DNA of 64,000 nucleotides from AP-15 sp036404275. GTDB taxonomy: Bacteria; Pseudomonadota; Alphaproteobacteria; ATCC43930; CGMCC-115725. Position numbers and translations under genes: made by a program. Below are positions 25,203-32,119 of this stretch, in pieces. Under the pieces are notes generated by a model that was given only the letters and a program-made list of their open reading frames with translations, made no database searches and was not told the origin of the DNA. Each line of letters begins with the position of its first letter. Position 1 is the stretch's first letter. The stretch covers positions 4,603 to 68,602 of the forward strand of contig DASXAM010000088.1 of assembly GCA_036404275.1 (NCBI GenBank), given 5' to 3'.

Positions 25203-26873
25203 CTAATCGGCGGCGGTCTCTCTGGGCTCGCGGCGCAAGGCCCAGCGCACCGCGCTCCCGCCGGGGGCGACAGTGCCGCTCAGCACCACTTGCTGGGTTT
25301 TGCGCGCCTCGCCCGAGCCGAGATAGACGCTCTCGCCGAGGCTCATCTCGGCGCCGGCGGCGCGCAGCCGCCACAAATTGCCGCTCGGCAGGCGCAGCAG
25401 CGCTGCCGCCGCATCCTCGGCGAGCGAAGCCTGCACCGAGGGGTGCAAGTGAAAGCGCACCGTAAAAGCGGCCCCCGGCCGACCCGCCAGCTGGTCCTCG
25501 CCGCGCAAATCCTCACCGCCGGCGGCGAGAAAAATCTGCCGCGTGTATGTGAGGCCGAAGCGCTGGCGGTAATGGTCGTGCGTCGCCGAGATCCATTGCT
25601 GGCCCTCGTGCTCGGCGCGTTCGCACAAGATCGGCCCGGCGCCGCGGTCGAAGGCGCCGTCCTCGTCGATCACGACCGAATTGGTGTCGGCTACCACCAG
25701 CACCGAATGCGCGGCGCTCGCGCGCGACACCCGGCCCCAATTCGACTTTGGCCCCCGATAGGCGCCGCAATTGACGATCAGCCGCTCGCGGCCGTGGCTC
25801 ATTTCGAAGGACAAGGTGCCGGCATGGGCACGGCCGTCGAAGCCGTGCGTCGGCGGGCCGCCGGTGTCGAGAATGACGAGGCTCTGGTCGGCCTGCAGCC
25901 GGTCGAAACCGGTCGAGGGGGCATGCAGCGGCGCATTCCCTTTCGCCTCGGAGCGGGTCAGCACCAGATCGATCAGGATCCCGTCTTCTTCGAGCGAGTC
26001 GTTGAACAAGGCGAGCCGCCGGTCGCCGTGACGAAAAAGGCGCAGCATCGGCGCCATCCGTTCGATCGCATCCTGCAAGGGTGCGGGCCCGGCAATTCCG
26101 GCGGCGCGCAGCACGCCGCGGGTGTCGATCAAATCCTGCAGGACGAGCAGCTGCAGCGAGGGATTGCGTGAGCGATGGCCGCCATCCGGCAGGATTTGCG
26201 CGGCGATCTCGCGTTCGAGCGCGCGCAACGCCCGCGCAAGCCGCGGTGTCTCGCCGCCGAGCACGATGCTGCCGGCGACGAGGCCTTTCAGCGCGCGCAA
26301 CCGCGCGGCGCCGGTGCATTCCCAGCCTGCGGTGCGGCCCAGATGGCGCAGCTGCGCGGCAAAGCTTTGCAGCAGCGCGCGGCGCAGGCCGGGCTCGTGG
26401 TCGCGGCCGGCAATCTCGTCGAAATAACCGATCCAGGCGAAGAGCCGCGTCGCCAGCACATCGGAGCGCCAGGCGACCGGGTGCCAGGCAGCGTTCTCGG
26501 CGAGCCAGCTGCGCACCAGCTCGCGCCCGGCCTCGCGCGCTGCATTGCCGCCGGCGGCAAGATCGGCGAGCCAGCCAAAACCGTGCCAAGCGGCGAGCCA
26601 TTCAGGCCCCGCTGCGGGCGGAAACCAGCGCGGCTCCGGATTGCGCACCAGCTCGCCGGCAAGCTCGATGTCGCCCGCGGCGATCGCCGCACCGCGCTCG
26701 GCATCGCCGGTCCAGCGCTGGGCCAGCCCCTGGCCCAGATCGGCGGGCACCGGTCCGATCAGGCTGTGGCGATAAAACCGGCTGGCGGCGACCCGCCGCA
26801 GCATTCGCGGGCGCCACCCGGCCCTGTCGGACGGCGGGGCAATACCCCGTTCGCGCGCCGAATTTCGCGCCAT
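25203..26873 (-). CDS. Heparinase II/III-family protein
   Basis: 556 residues. An alpha/alpha toroid N-terminal half (LATRLFAWIGYFDEIAGRD, GGHRSRNPSLQLLVLQDLID) is followed by a beta-rich heparinase II/III domain with DTGGPPTHGFDGRAHAGTLSFEMSHG and NCGAYRG. These are typical of the alphaproteobacterial protein encoded next to purH. No signal peptide is obvious, and the polysaccharide acted on is unknown; a role in envelope glycan turnover is inferred from the neighbouring glycosyltransferase. ATG 26873 was preferred to an earlier frame start because family homology begins shortly after it. Confidence 0.85.
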   Translation of the reverse strand: MARNSARERGIAPPSDRAGWRPRMLRRVAASRFYRHSLIGPVPADLGQGLAQRWTGDAERGAAIAAGDIELAGELVRNPEPRWFPPAAGPEWLAAWHGFGWLADLAAGGNAAREAGRELVRSWLAENAAWHPVAWRSDVLATRLFAWIGYFDEIAGRDHEPGLRRALLQSFAAQLRHLGRTAGWECTGAARLRALKGLVAGSIVLGGETPRLARALRALEREIAAQILPDGGHRSRNPSLQLLVLQDLIDTRGVLRAAGIAGPAPLQDAIERMAPMLRLFRHGDRRLALFNDSLEEDGILIDLVLTRSEAKGNAPLHAPSTGFDRLQADQSLVILDTGGPPTHGFDGRAHAGTLSFEMSHGRERLIVNCGAYRGPKSNWGRVSRASAAHSVLVVADTNSVVIDEDGAFDRGAGPILCERAEHEGQQWISATHDHYRQRFGLTYTRQIFLAAGGEDLRGEDQLAGRPGAAFTVRFHLHPSVQASLAEDAAAALLRLPSGNLWRLRAAGAEMSLGESVYLGSGEARKTQQVVLSGTVAPGGSAVRWALRREPRETAAD

Positions 26874-27029
26874 CAGCCCGACCCCAAGCCGCGCTTTGTC
26901 CCCGCCGCGGCCCCCTCCACGTTGCAAAAGGCCCGCCTCGCCAGCGCAGCCATGCCGTTTCGTAACAAGGAAACGAGACGGCTGCAAGCTGGCGAAGGGG
27001 TGGTTCGCCCGCCTCCCCGGAGTCCCTGC

Positions 27030-28205
27030 TCAGCGCCGCAAACGGCGCATCGCCTGGTCGATCCCGTCGAGGGTCAGCGGAAACATGCGATCCTCGAGAA
27101 TGCGCCGAATGATGCCGATGCTGGCGGTGCCGCTCCAATATTTTTCGGGCACCGGGTTGAGCCAGACCGCGCGCGGATGGCTGTCCAGCAGGCGGCGCAG
27201 CCACACCTCGCCCGGCTCGTCGTTCCAGCGCTCGACGCTGCCGCCCTCCTTTTCGATTTCGTAAGGGCTCATGCTGGCGTCGCCGACGAGCACGACGCGC
27301 CAGCTCGCGTCGTAAGTGCGCAGCAATTCGACGACCCCGGTCTGCTCGACATGGCGTCGGCGCGAATCGCGCCACACCGTGTCGTAGAGGCAGTTGTGAA
27401 AATAAAAATGGACGAGGCTTTTGAACTCGGAGCGCGCCGCCGAAAACAATTCCTCGCAGACCCGGACATGGTCTTCCATCGACCCGCCGACATCGAGAAA
27501 CAGCAAGAGCTTGACGGTATTGTGCCGCTCCGGCACCAGCTTCAGGTCGAGCCAGCCGGCATTGTGCGCGGTGTGCCGCACGGTCCCGTCGAGGTCCAGT
27601 TCTTCGGCCGCCCCATCGCGCGCGAATTGGCGCAACCGGCGCAGCGCCAGCTTGATGTTGCGGGTGCCGAGCTCGACCGTGTCGTCGAGGTTGCGGTAAT
27701 CGCGCCGGTCCCACACCTTGACGGCGCGGCGATGCTTGCCTTCCTGCTGGCCGATGCGCACCCCTTCGAGGTTGTAGCCGTGCGCGCCGAAAGGCGAGGT
27801 GCCGGCGGTGCCGATCCATTTGCCGCCGCCCTGATGCCGCCCTTTCTGCTCGGCCAGCCGCCGGCGCAGCGTTGCCATCAGCTGCTCCCAGCCGCCGAGC
27901 GCCTCGACCAGCCTCTTTTCCTCCTCGGTCAGCGTTCGTTCGGCCAGCTTTTTGAGCCATTCTTCGGGGATTTCGGCCTTCGGGTCGGCGAGCGTCTCGA
28001 TGCCGTTAAAGCAATGCCCGAACACCCGGTCGAAGCGGTCGAGATGGCGCTCGTCCTTGACCAGCGCGGTGCGCGCGAGAAAGTAAAATTCGTCCATGGC
28101 GAAAGCCGCGACGCGCTTTTCCATCGCCTCCATCAGGGTCAGGTACTCGCGCAGGCTGACCGGCACCCGCGCCGCACGCAATTCGGCAAAAAACGAGAAA
28201 AACAC
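27030..28205 (-). CDS. CoxE-like von Willebrand factor A domain protein
   Basis: 391 residues. The start GTG 28205 yields the family N-terminus FFSFFAELRAARVPVSLREYL; the frame is open further upstream but unrelated in content. The C-terminal half is a VWA domain with a MIDAS-like LLFLDVGGSM followed by EELFSAARSEFKSLVHFYFHNCLYD. Relatives (CoxE/DUF58-like) usually work with a MoxR AAA+ ATPase in metallo-enzyme maturation. No MoxR gene is next to it here. It lies 92 bp downstream of the Rrf2 regulator of the NO-reductase-like operon and may be read from the same direction. Confidence 0.85.
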   Translation of the reverse strand: MFFSFFAELRAARVPVSLREYLTLMEAMEKRVAAFAMDEFYFLARTALVKDERHLDRFDRVFGHCFNGIETLADPKAEIPEEWLKKLAERTLTEEEKRLVEALGGWEQLMATLRRRLAEQKGRHQGGGKWIGTAGTSPFGAHGYNLEGVRIGQQEGKHRRAVKVWDRRDYRNLDDTVELGTRNIKLALRRLRQFARDGAAEELDLDGTVRHTAHNAGWLDLKLVPERHNTVKLLLFLDVGGSMEDHVRVCEELFSAARSEFKSLVHFYFHNCLYDTVWRDSRRRHVEQTGVVELLRTYDASWRVVLVGDASMSPYEIEKEGGSVERWNDEPGEVWLRRLLDSHPRAVWLNPVPEKYWSGTASIGIIRRILEDRMFPLTLDGIDQAMRRLRR

Positions 28206-28297
28206 GTGGCTAGATCCCGATCTTGACGGATGGAAGCATGGGCTCGGCCGGCCGGGCAATTCAAGTTTTCGGTTCACCCCGGCGGCGGAGCGGTTGA

Positions 28298-28738
28298 CTA
28301 AGCGGCGCCGCGGTCGAGCAGGAGCGCGGCGAGCGCTTGGCGCGGATGGAGCAGATCGGCGAGGGTATAGCGGTCGAAGACGGCGAGAAAGGCGTCGGCG
28401 GCGTCCTGCACCACGCCGCGCAGCACGCACACGCTTTCGATGCGGCAATAGCCGGTATGGCGCAGGCAGCCGAGGATTTCGAGCGCGTCCTCGGTGTCGC
28501 GCACGACCGCGCCGATATTGATCTCGCCGGGTGCGCGGGTCAGCCGGACGCCGCCGTTCTTGCCGCGGACCGTGTCGAGATAGCCTTTCTGGCCGAGGCG
28601 GTTGACCACTTTCGTCAAATGGTTTTTCGAGATGCCGAAGCTTTGCGCGATATCGCCGATCGTCGTCAAACGCCCGCCGTTGAGCCCGACCTGGATCAGG
28701 ACGCGGAGAGCGTAATCGGCGTGGAGGGTGAGGCGCAT
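28298..28738 (-). CDS. nsrR: Rrf2-family iron-sulfur regulator, NsrR-like
   Basis: 146 residues. Winged helix with the NsrR-typical start MRLTLHADYALRVLI, the recognition part SFGISKNHLTKVVNRLGQKGYL and the wing RGKNGGVRL. Three cysteines, Cys91, Cys98 and Cys104, lie in the loop that binds the [Fe-S] cluster; their spacing (x6, x5) is close to NsrR/IscR. NsrR represses NO-detoxification genes and is relieved by NO. It is the last gene of the operon behind an NsrR-like box (31924-31946), which implies autoregulation. Its start lies 43 bp inside the preceding gene. Confidence 0.85.
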   Translation of the reverse strand: MRLTLHADYALRVLIQVGLNGGRLTTIGDIAQSFGISKNHLTKVVNRLGQKGYLDTVRGKNGGVRLTRAPGEINIGAVVRDTEDALEILGCLRHTGYCRIESVCVLRGVVQDAADAFLAVFDRYTLADLLHPRQALAALLLDRGAA

Positions 28739-29322
28739 CGAGCGTTCCGAGCAACCGCATCTCGGCGCGGCCAACCGACGAACGCGGCGAGAAACCACAA
28801 TACAGCAAGCATTGCCGCGACAATGATCAGCGCCCAGCCGGCGGTTTCCTGCTGGTCGAGCCGGTAATAGGCGCAGAGCCGCGTGGGTGCGGCTAGGTAG
28901 AGGCCGCCGACCGCACCGAGCTTGGGGATGAAATTGGCCCATAAAAAGGCGCGCCCGAGCGCCGGCATGCGGCGCCAGCCGAGCCCCAGCGGCAGCCCCG
29001 CCAGCAATGGCAGGCTCAAAAACTTGCCGAGATCGACGGCCGGGCCGGCGAGTGCGGCGTCGAGCATACGCGGCAGCATCCAGAACGAGGTGGTGCAGAG
29101 CACGAGCGCGAGGCTGGGAACGCCGAGCCAATCGGCTTCGGCAAACCAGCGCGGCTCGCTTGCCCGCAGTATCGTTGCGAGGAGCACGCCGATGCCGATC
29201 AACAGCGGAATTTGCACGACCATGTGCAGCGCCATCTCGCGCTCCAGCGCGGCGCGCACCGGCCACAACCACAGGATTGACCAAAGCGACGCTGCGGCGA
29301 GCAGCCGGGTGCGCATCGTCAC
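28696..29322 (-). CDS. Integral membrane protein of the NO-reductase-like operon (weakly CtaG-like)
   Basis: 208 residues with about six hydrophobic helices. The segment LEREMALHMVVQIPLLIGIGVLLA resembles a helix of CtaG-type cytochrome oxidase assembly factors, but the similarity is by eye only. It overlaps the SCO gene by 4 bp upstream and the regulator gene by 43 bp downstream, so it belongs to the operon. A role in copper or heme insertion into the oxidase-like complex is inferred from context. It is not a firmly recognised family. Confidence 0.65.
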   Translation of the reverse strand: MTMRTRLLAAASLWSILWLWPVRAALEREMALHMVVQIPLLIGIGVLLATILRASEPRWFAEADWLGVPSLALVLCTTSFWMLPRMLDAALAGPAVDLGKFLSLPLLAGLPLGLGWRRMPALGRAFLWANFIPKLGAVGGLYLAAPTRLCAYYRLDQQETAGWALIIVAAMLAVLWFLAAFVGWPRRDAVARNARCASPSTPITLSAS

Positions 29323-29909
29323 GACGCGCCGAATGCCGCTGCGACCACCTGTGGCGTCGCGCCGAGGTCGAGGATGCGGGCGATCTTCCCGCGCGAATTC
29401 ACTAGATAGAGGGCGCCGTTGTGCACAAAGCCGCCATTGCCGTCGGGGATCACGACGACGCCGAACCGCTGCAGCAGCAATTGGAGACCGGGCCGGTCTA
29501 CCGGGGCGGCGATACGCCAGCGCGGCGGGGCGGCGTCATAGCGCTCTCCATAGAGCGCCAGCGCCTTCCGGTCGTCGCGCTCGGGGTCGAAGCTGATGCT
29601 GAGCAGGCGAAGGCCGGGTTCGGTGGCGGCAAGACGCTGGAACTCATCGCCGAGCAGCCCGCACAAGGCCGGGCAGCTCGTATAGATGAATTCGACCAGC
29701 ACCGGTCCGCCGCGGTAACCGGCCAGCGAAAACCGGCGGCCGTCCTGGTCGCGGAGCGGGATGTCGGGCACCGGCTGCGGATCGTGCATGACGGCGAGCC
29801 GCCGCGCCCCCTCGCTGGTGACCACGCGAAACCCCTCGGTCCCCCAGGCGAGCGCACCGAGGCCGATCGTCAGCGAGAGCGCGAGAAATGGCAGAAAGCC
29901 GCGGGTCAC
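29319..29909 (-). CDS. SCO1/SenC-family copper chaperone
   Basis: 196 residues. An N-terminal membrane anchor (FLPFLALSLTIGLGALAW) is followed by a thioredoxin-fold domain with the copper-binding Cys79-x3-Cys83 (TSCPALC) and the partner His163 (FVHNGALYLV). SCO proteins deliver copper to the CuA site of subunit II. The subunit II encoded two genes upstream has a complete CuA motif, so this is its likely client. ATGA overlap with subunit I upstream and 4-bp overlap with the next gene. Confidence 0.9.
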   Translation of the reverse strand: MTRGFLPFLALSLTIGLGALAWGTEGFRVVTSEGARRLAVMHDPQPVPDIPLRDQDGRRFSLAGYRGGPVLVEFIYTSCPALCGLLGDEFQRLAATEPGLRLLSISFDPERDDRKALALYGERYDAAPPRWRIAAPVDRPGLQLLLQRFGVVVIPDGNGGFVHNGALYLVNSRGKIARILDLGATPQVVAAAFGAS

Positions 29910-31366
29910 GACGCCTCGTCGCGGGCATGCCAGGCGGTGCCGAGCCGGGCGAGGAACTGCACGACCAGCAGCAGCGCGCCGGCGAAGGCAAGGACCGCCC
30001 CGATCGAGCCGACCCGGTCATAGGGGAGCCAGGCGGGCAGATGGACGGCATAGCGCCGCGGCACGCTGGCGCTGCCGGCGGCGAGAAAGGCCAGGACAAA
30101 GATCGCGCCGCCGACGAGATAGAGCCAGAACCCGACGGGGCCCAGGCCGAATTCCGATTCGGTGCCGCCGATATAGGTCATAAAGCCGAGCACCATCGCG
30201 ATCGCGCCGAGCAGCAGATAGGTGTGGAAGTGGCCCGGCACCCATTGCGTGTTGTGCATCACGCTATTGATCGCGATCGTGCCGTCGAGGATCGCCGGAA
30301 TGACACCGATCGCCCAGCCGGCGGCGCCGACAAAGACAAGGCCGGCGGCGACGTTCCATCTGAGCCCTGAGCGGTAGACATTGGTCAGCGCGCCGAACGC
30401 GGTCACCAGCAACACCGGCAGGCCGCTGAGCCACGAGACGATCTGGCCGAGGATCAGCGCCCATGTCGGCATTGCGAAATCCATCAACAAATGGTGCGGA
30501 TAGACGCTCAGCACCATCAATGTCGACAATACCCAGGCAAAATAGAAGGCGCGGTTGGTCCGCCACGCCCGATGGCTGTAGACCGGCAGGATCTCGTAGA
30601 CCGCGATCACCGCCATGTAAATCGTGGCATTGATAAAAACATGGCCGAAGAAATAAATCAGGTTCTTGGCGGCGAGCGCGTTGAAGGCAAAGCTCGGCTC
30701 GTAGAGATTGACAAGCGAGATGACCAGCACCGCAGCACCGAACAGAATGCCGAGAATGTTGACGATCGCCGCCATCGTCGAGGCGGCGACCGCCGGCGGC
30801 GGCCCGTCGGCTTCACGGGCGAGGCCAAACGCCTGGCGCACGCCGAGACCGGCGCCGAGCCCGCCATAGACGGAGATGATGCCGCGGGCGATGTCGAGAT
30901 GCAGCAATAGAAAGCCGACGCCGATCAGCAGCAGGCCGACCAGATAGGCGGCGGCCGCGTTGACCGACCAGACATCGCCCGAATGGGCCGGCAGCGGGTA
31001 GAGAAAGGTCCAGGCGGCGGCGAACTTGCCGATAAAGCCCGCGCCCAGGATTAGCACCGCGCCCAACAGAAACAACACCAGGTTGGCGAGAAACACGCCA
31101 GTGCTGACCGGGACGTGGCGGCGCACGAAATGCCACATCACCGCGGCACCACTCAAACCGGCGATGCCGACCATGCCGGCGCCGTGCATCGTCATCAGCA
31201 TGTAAAAGACCGCCGGATCGAGACTGATCCATTGTGCCTGATCGAGGCGCATCGTCAGCCCGAACAGCATCATCAGCAGCAGGACGATGCCGCAGACGGC
31301 GAGATAAGTGAGGACGGCGCCGCGGGCTCCGATTTCGTTGCGCGCGGCAACAGCCTGAACGGTCAT
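29906..31366 (-). CDS. Heme-copper oxidoreductase subunit I, B-type, lacking the active-site tyrosine (probable non-canonical NO reductase)
   Basis: 486 residues, about 12-13 membrane helices. Ligand histidines are visible: His61 (MHGAGM, low-spin heme), His242 (helix VI), the pair His291-His292 (SVYPHH) and His379/His381 in HNTQWVPGHFHTYLLLG, the last closely resembling ba3 oxidases. In oxygen reductases helix VI reads H-x3-Y, with the Tyr cross-linked to the His. Here it is HVFIN, so position 246 is Asn. Loss of that Tyr is a feature of nitric oxide reductases, including those derived from the B family. With the NsrR box and NsrR-like gene in the same operon, NO reduction is the most likely activity. 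Oxygen reduction with a displaced Tyr (for example Tyr250) cannot be excluded. Confidence 0.85.
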   Translation of the reverse strand: MTVQAVAARNEIGARGAVLTYLAVCGIVLLLMMLFGLTMRLDQAQWISLDPAVFYMLMTMHGAGMVGIAGLSGAAVMWHFVRRHVPVSTGVFLANLVLFLLGAVLILGAGFIGKFAAAWTFLYPLPAHSGDVWSVNAAAAYLVGLLLIGVGFLLLHLDIARGIISVYGGLGAGLGVRQAFGLAREADGPPPAVAASTMAAIVNILGILFGAAVLVISLVNLYEPSFAFNALAAKNLIYFFGHVFINATIYMAVIAVYEILPVYSHRAWRTNRAFYFAWVLSTLMVLSVYPHHLLMDFAMPTWALILGQIVSWLSGLPVLLVTAFGALTNVYRSGLRWNVAAGLVFVGAAGWAIGVIPAILDGTIAINSVMHNTQWVPGHFHTYLLLGAIAMVLGFMTYIGGTESEFGLGPVGFWLYLVGGAIFVLAFLAAGSASVPRRYAVHLPAWLPYDRVGSIGAVLAFAGALLLVVQFLARLGTAWHARDEAS

Positions 31367-31375
31367 GGCATCCCC

Positions 31376-31909
31376 CTATTGCGCCGTGACGGTGATCTCG
31401 GTTTTCATATCGTGATGCGCCAGCCCGCAATATTCGAGGCACAGCACCCGGTATACGCCCGGCTCGATAAAGGTGTAGCGCAAGACGTTGGTGTAGCCGG
31501 GCATTGCCTGGGTCTGGGCGACGATGCGCATGCTCGGATCGTAAAGGCCGAAGCCGTGGTTCACGTCCTTGGTAGTGACACGGAACTCGGCGGTTTGGCC
31601 GACGACAAATTTATTCGGCGTCACCGTCCACGCCCATTGCTCGCCGACCGCGTCGGCCGGATGGATCTCGGCTGCCGGCAATGGCGCCAAGCTCGACAAA
31701 TAGGGCAATTCGCCGAGCGTGCGCCAATTCGCACCGATCAGCACCAAAAGCGCCAGCGCAAAGAGCCAATGGCGCAAGCGATAGGCCGAGGCGATCGCCG
31801 GACGGTAATCGGCGAGTGCCATATCGGCCCCGGCTGCGACCCAGGCGAAGACCAGCGCCAGCGCGCCCATCAGCACGATCGACCCGCCCCAAACCACGTC
31901 CTGGATCAT
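31376..31909 (-). CDS. Heme-copper oxidoreductase subunit II with CuA centre
   Basis: 177 residues, the first gene of the operon. It has an N-terminal membrane part (two hydrophobic segments, about 8-27 and 47-60) and a cupredoxin domain. CuA ligands are complete: His118 (DVNHGF) and Cys157-x-Glu159-x-Cys161-x3-His165-x2-Met168. It would take electrons from a cytochrome c or similar donor and pass them to subunit I. ATG 31909 has AAGGGG upstream. Subunit I follows after 9 bp. Confidence 0.92.
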   Translation of the reverse strand: MIQDVVWGGSIVLMGALALVFAWVAAGADMALADYRPAIASAYRLRHWLFALALLVLIGANWRTLGELPYLSSLAPLPAAEIHPADAVGEQWAWTVTPNKFVVGQTAEFRVTTKDVNHGFGLYDPSMRIVAQTQAMPGYTNVLRYTFIEPGVYRVLCLEYCGLAHHDMKTEITVTAQ

Positions 31910-31923
31910 TAAGGTCCCCTTAT

Positions 31924-31970
31924 AACATATATTCTAAATGCATCTTATTGGGGCATTCGCGGTGCGTCAA
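31924..31970 (-). promoter_or_regulatory. Promoter with overlapping NsrR-type box for the NO-reductase-like operon
   Basis: On the minus strand a -35-like TTGACG (31970-31965) and a -10-like TAAGAT (31947-31942) are separated by 17 bp. Overlapping the -10 is AAGATGCATTT, then one A, then GAATATATGTT (31946-31924). This is an 11-1-11 inverted repeat. Its first arm is identical to the half-site consensus known for enterobacterial NsrR; the second matches in 7 of 11 positions. It ends 15 bp before the subunit II ATG. Repression by the NsrR-like protein encoded at the end of the operon, relieved by NO, is inferred. Confidence 0.75.
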
Positions 31971-32119
31971 TGCGCCTCCAAGGTCGGCGCGACCGGACCG
32001 GGCCTCGCATAGCAGAAATGCGCGCCGATTGGCGGCAGTCGTTTGCGGGTATCCCAAAAAGGCGGGACGATGACCGATGCGGACCCGAGAATCCGCAAGT
32101 CTCGGTGAGGGAAAAGCCA

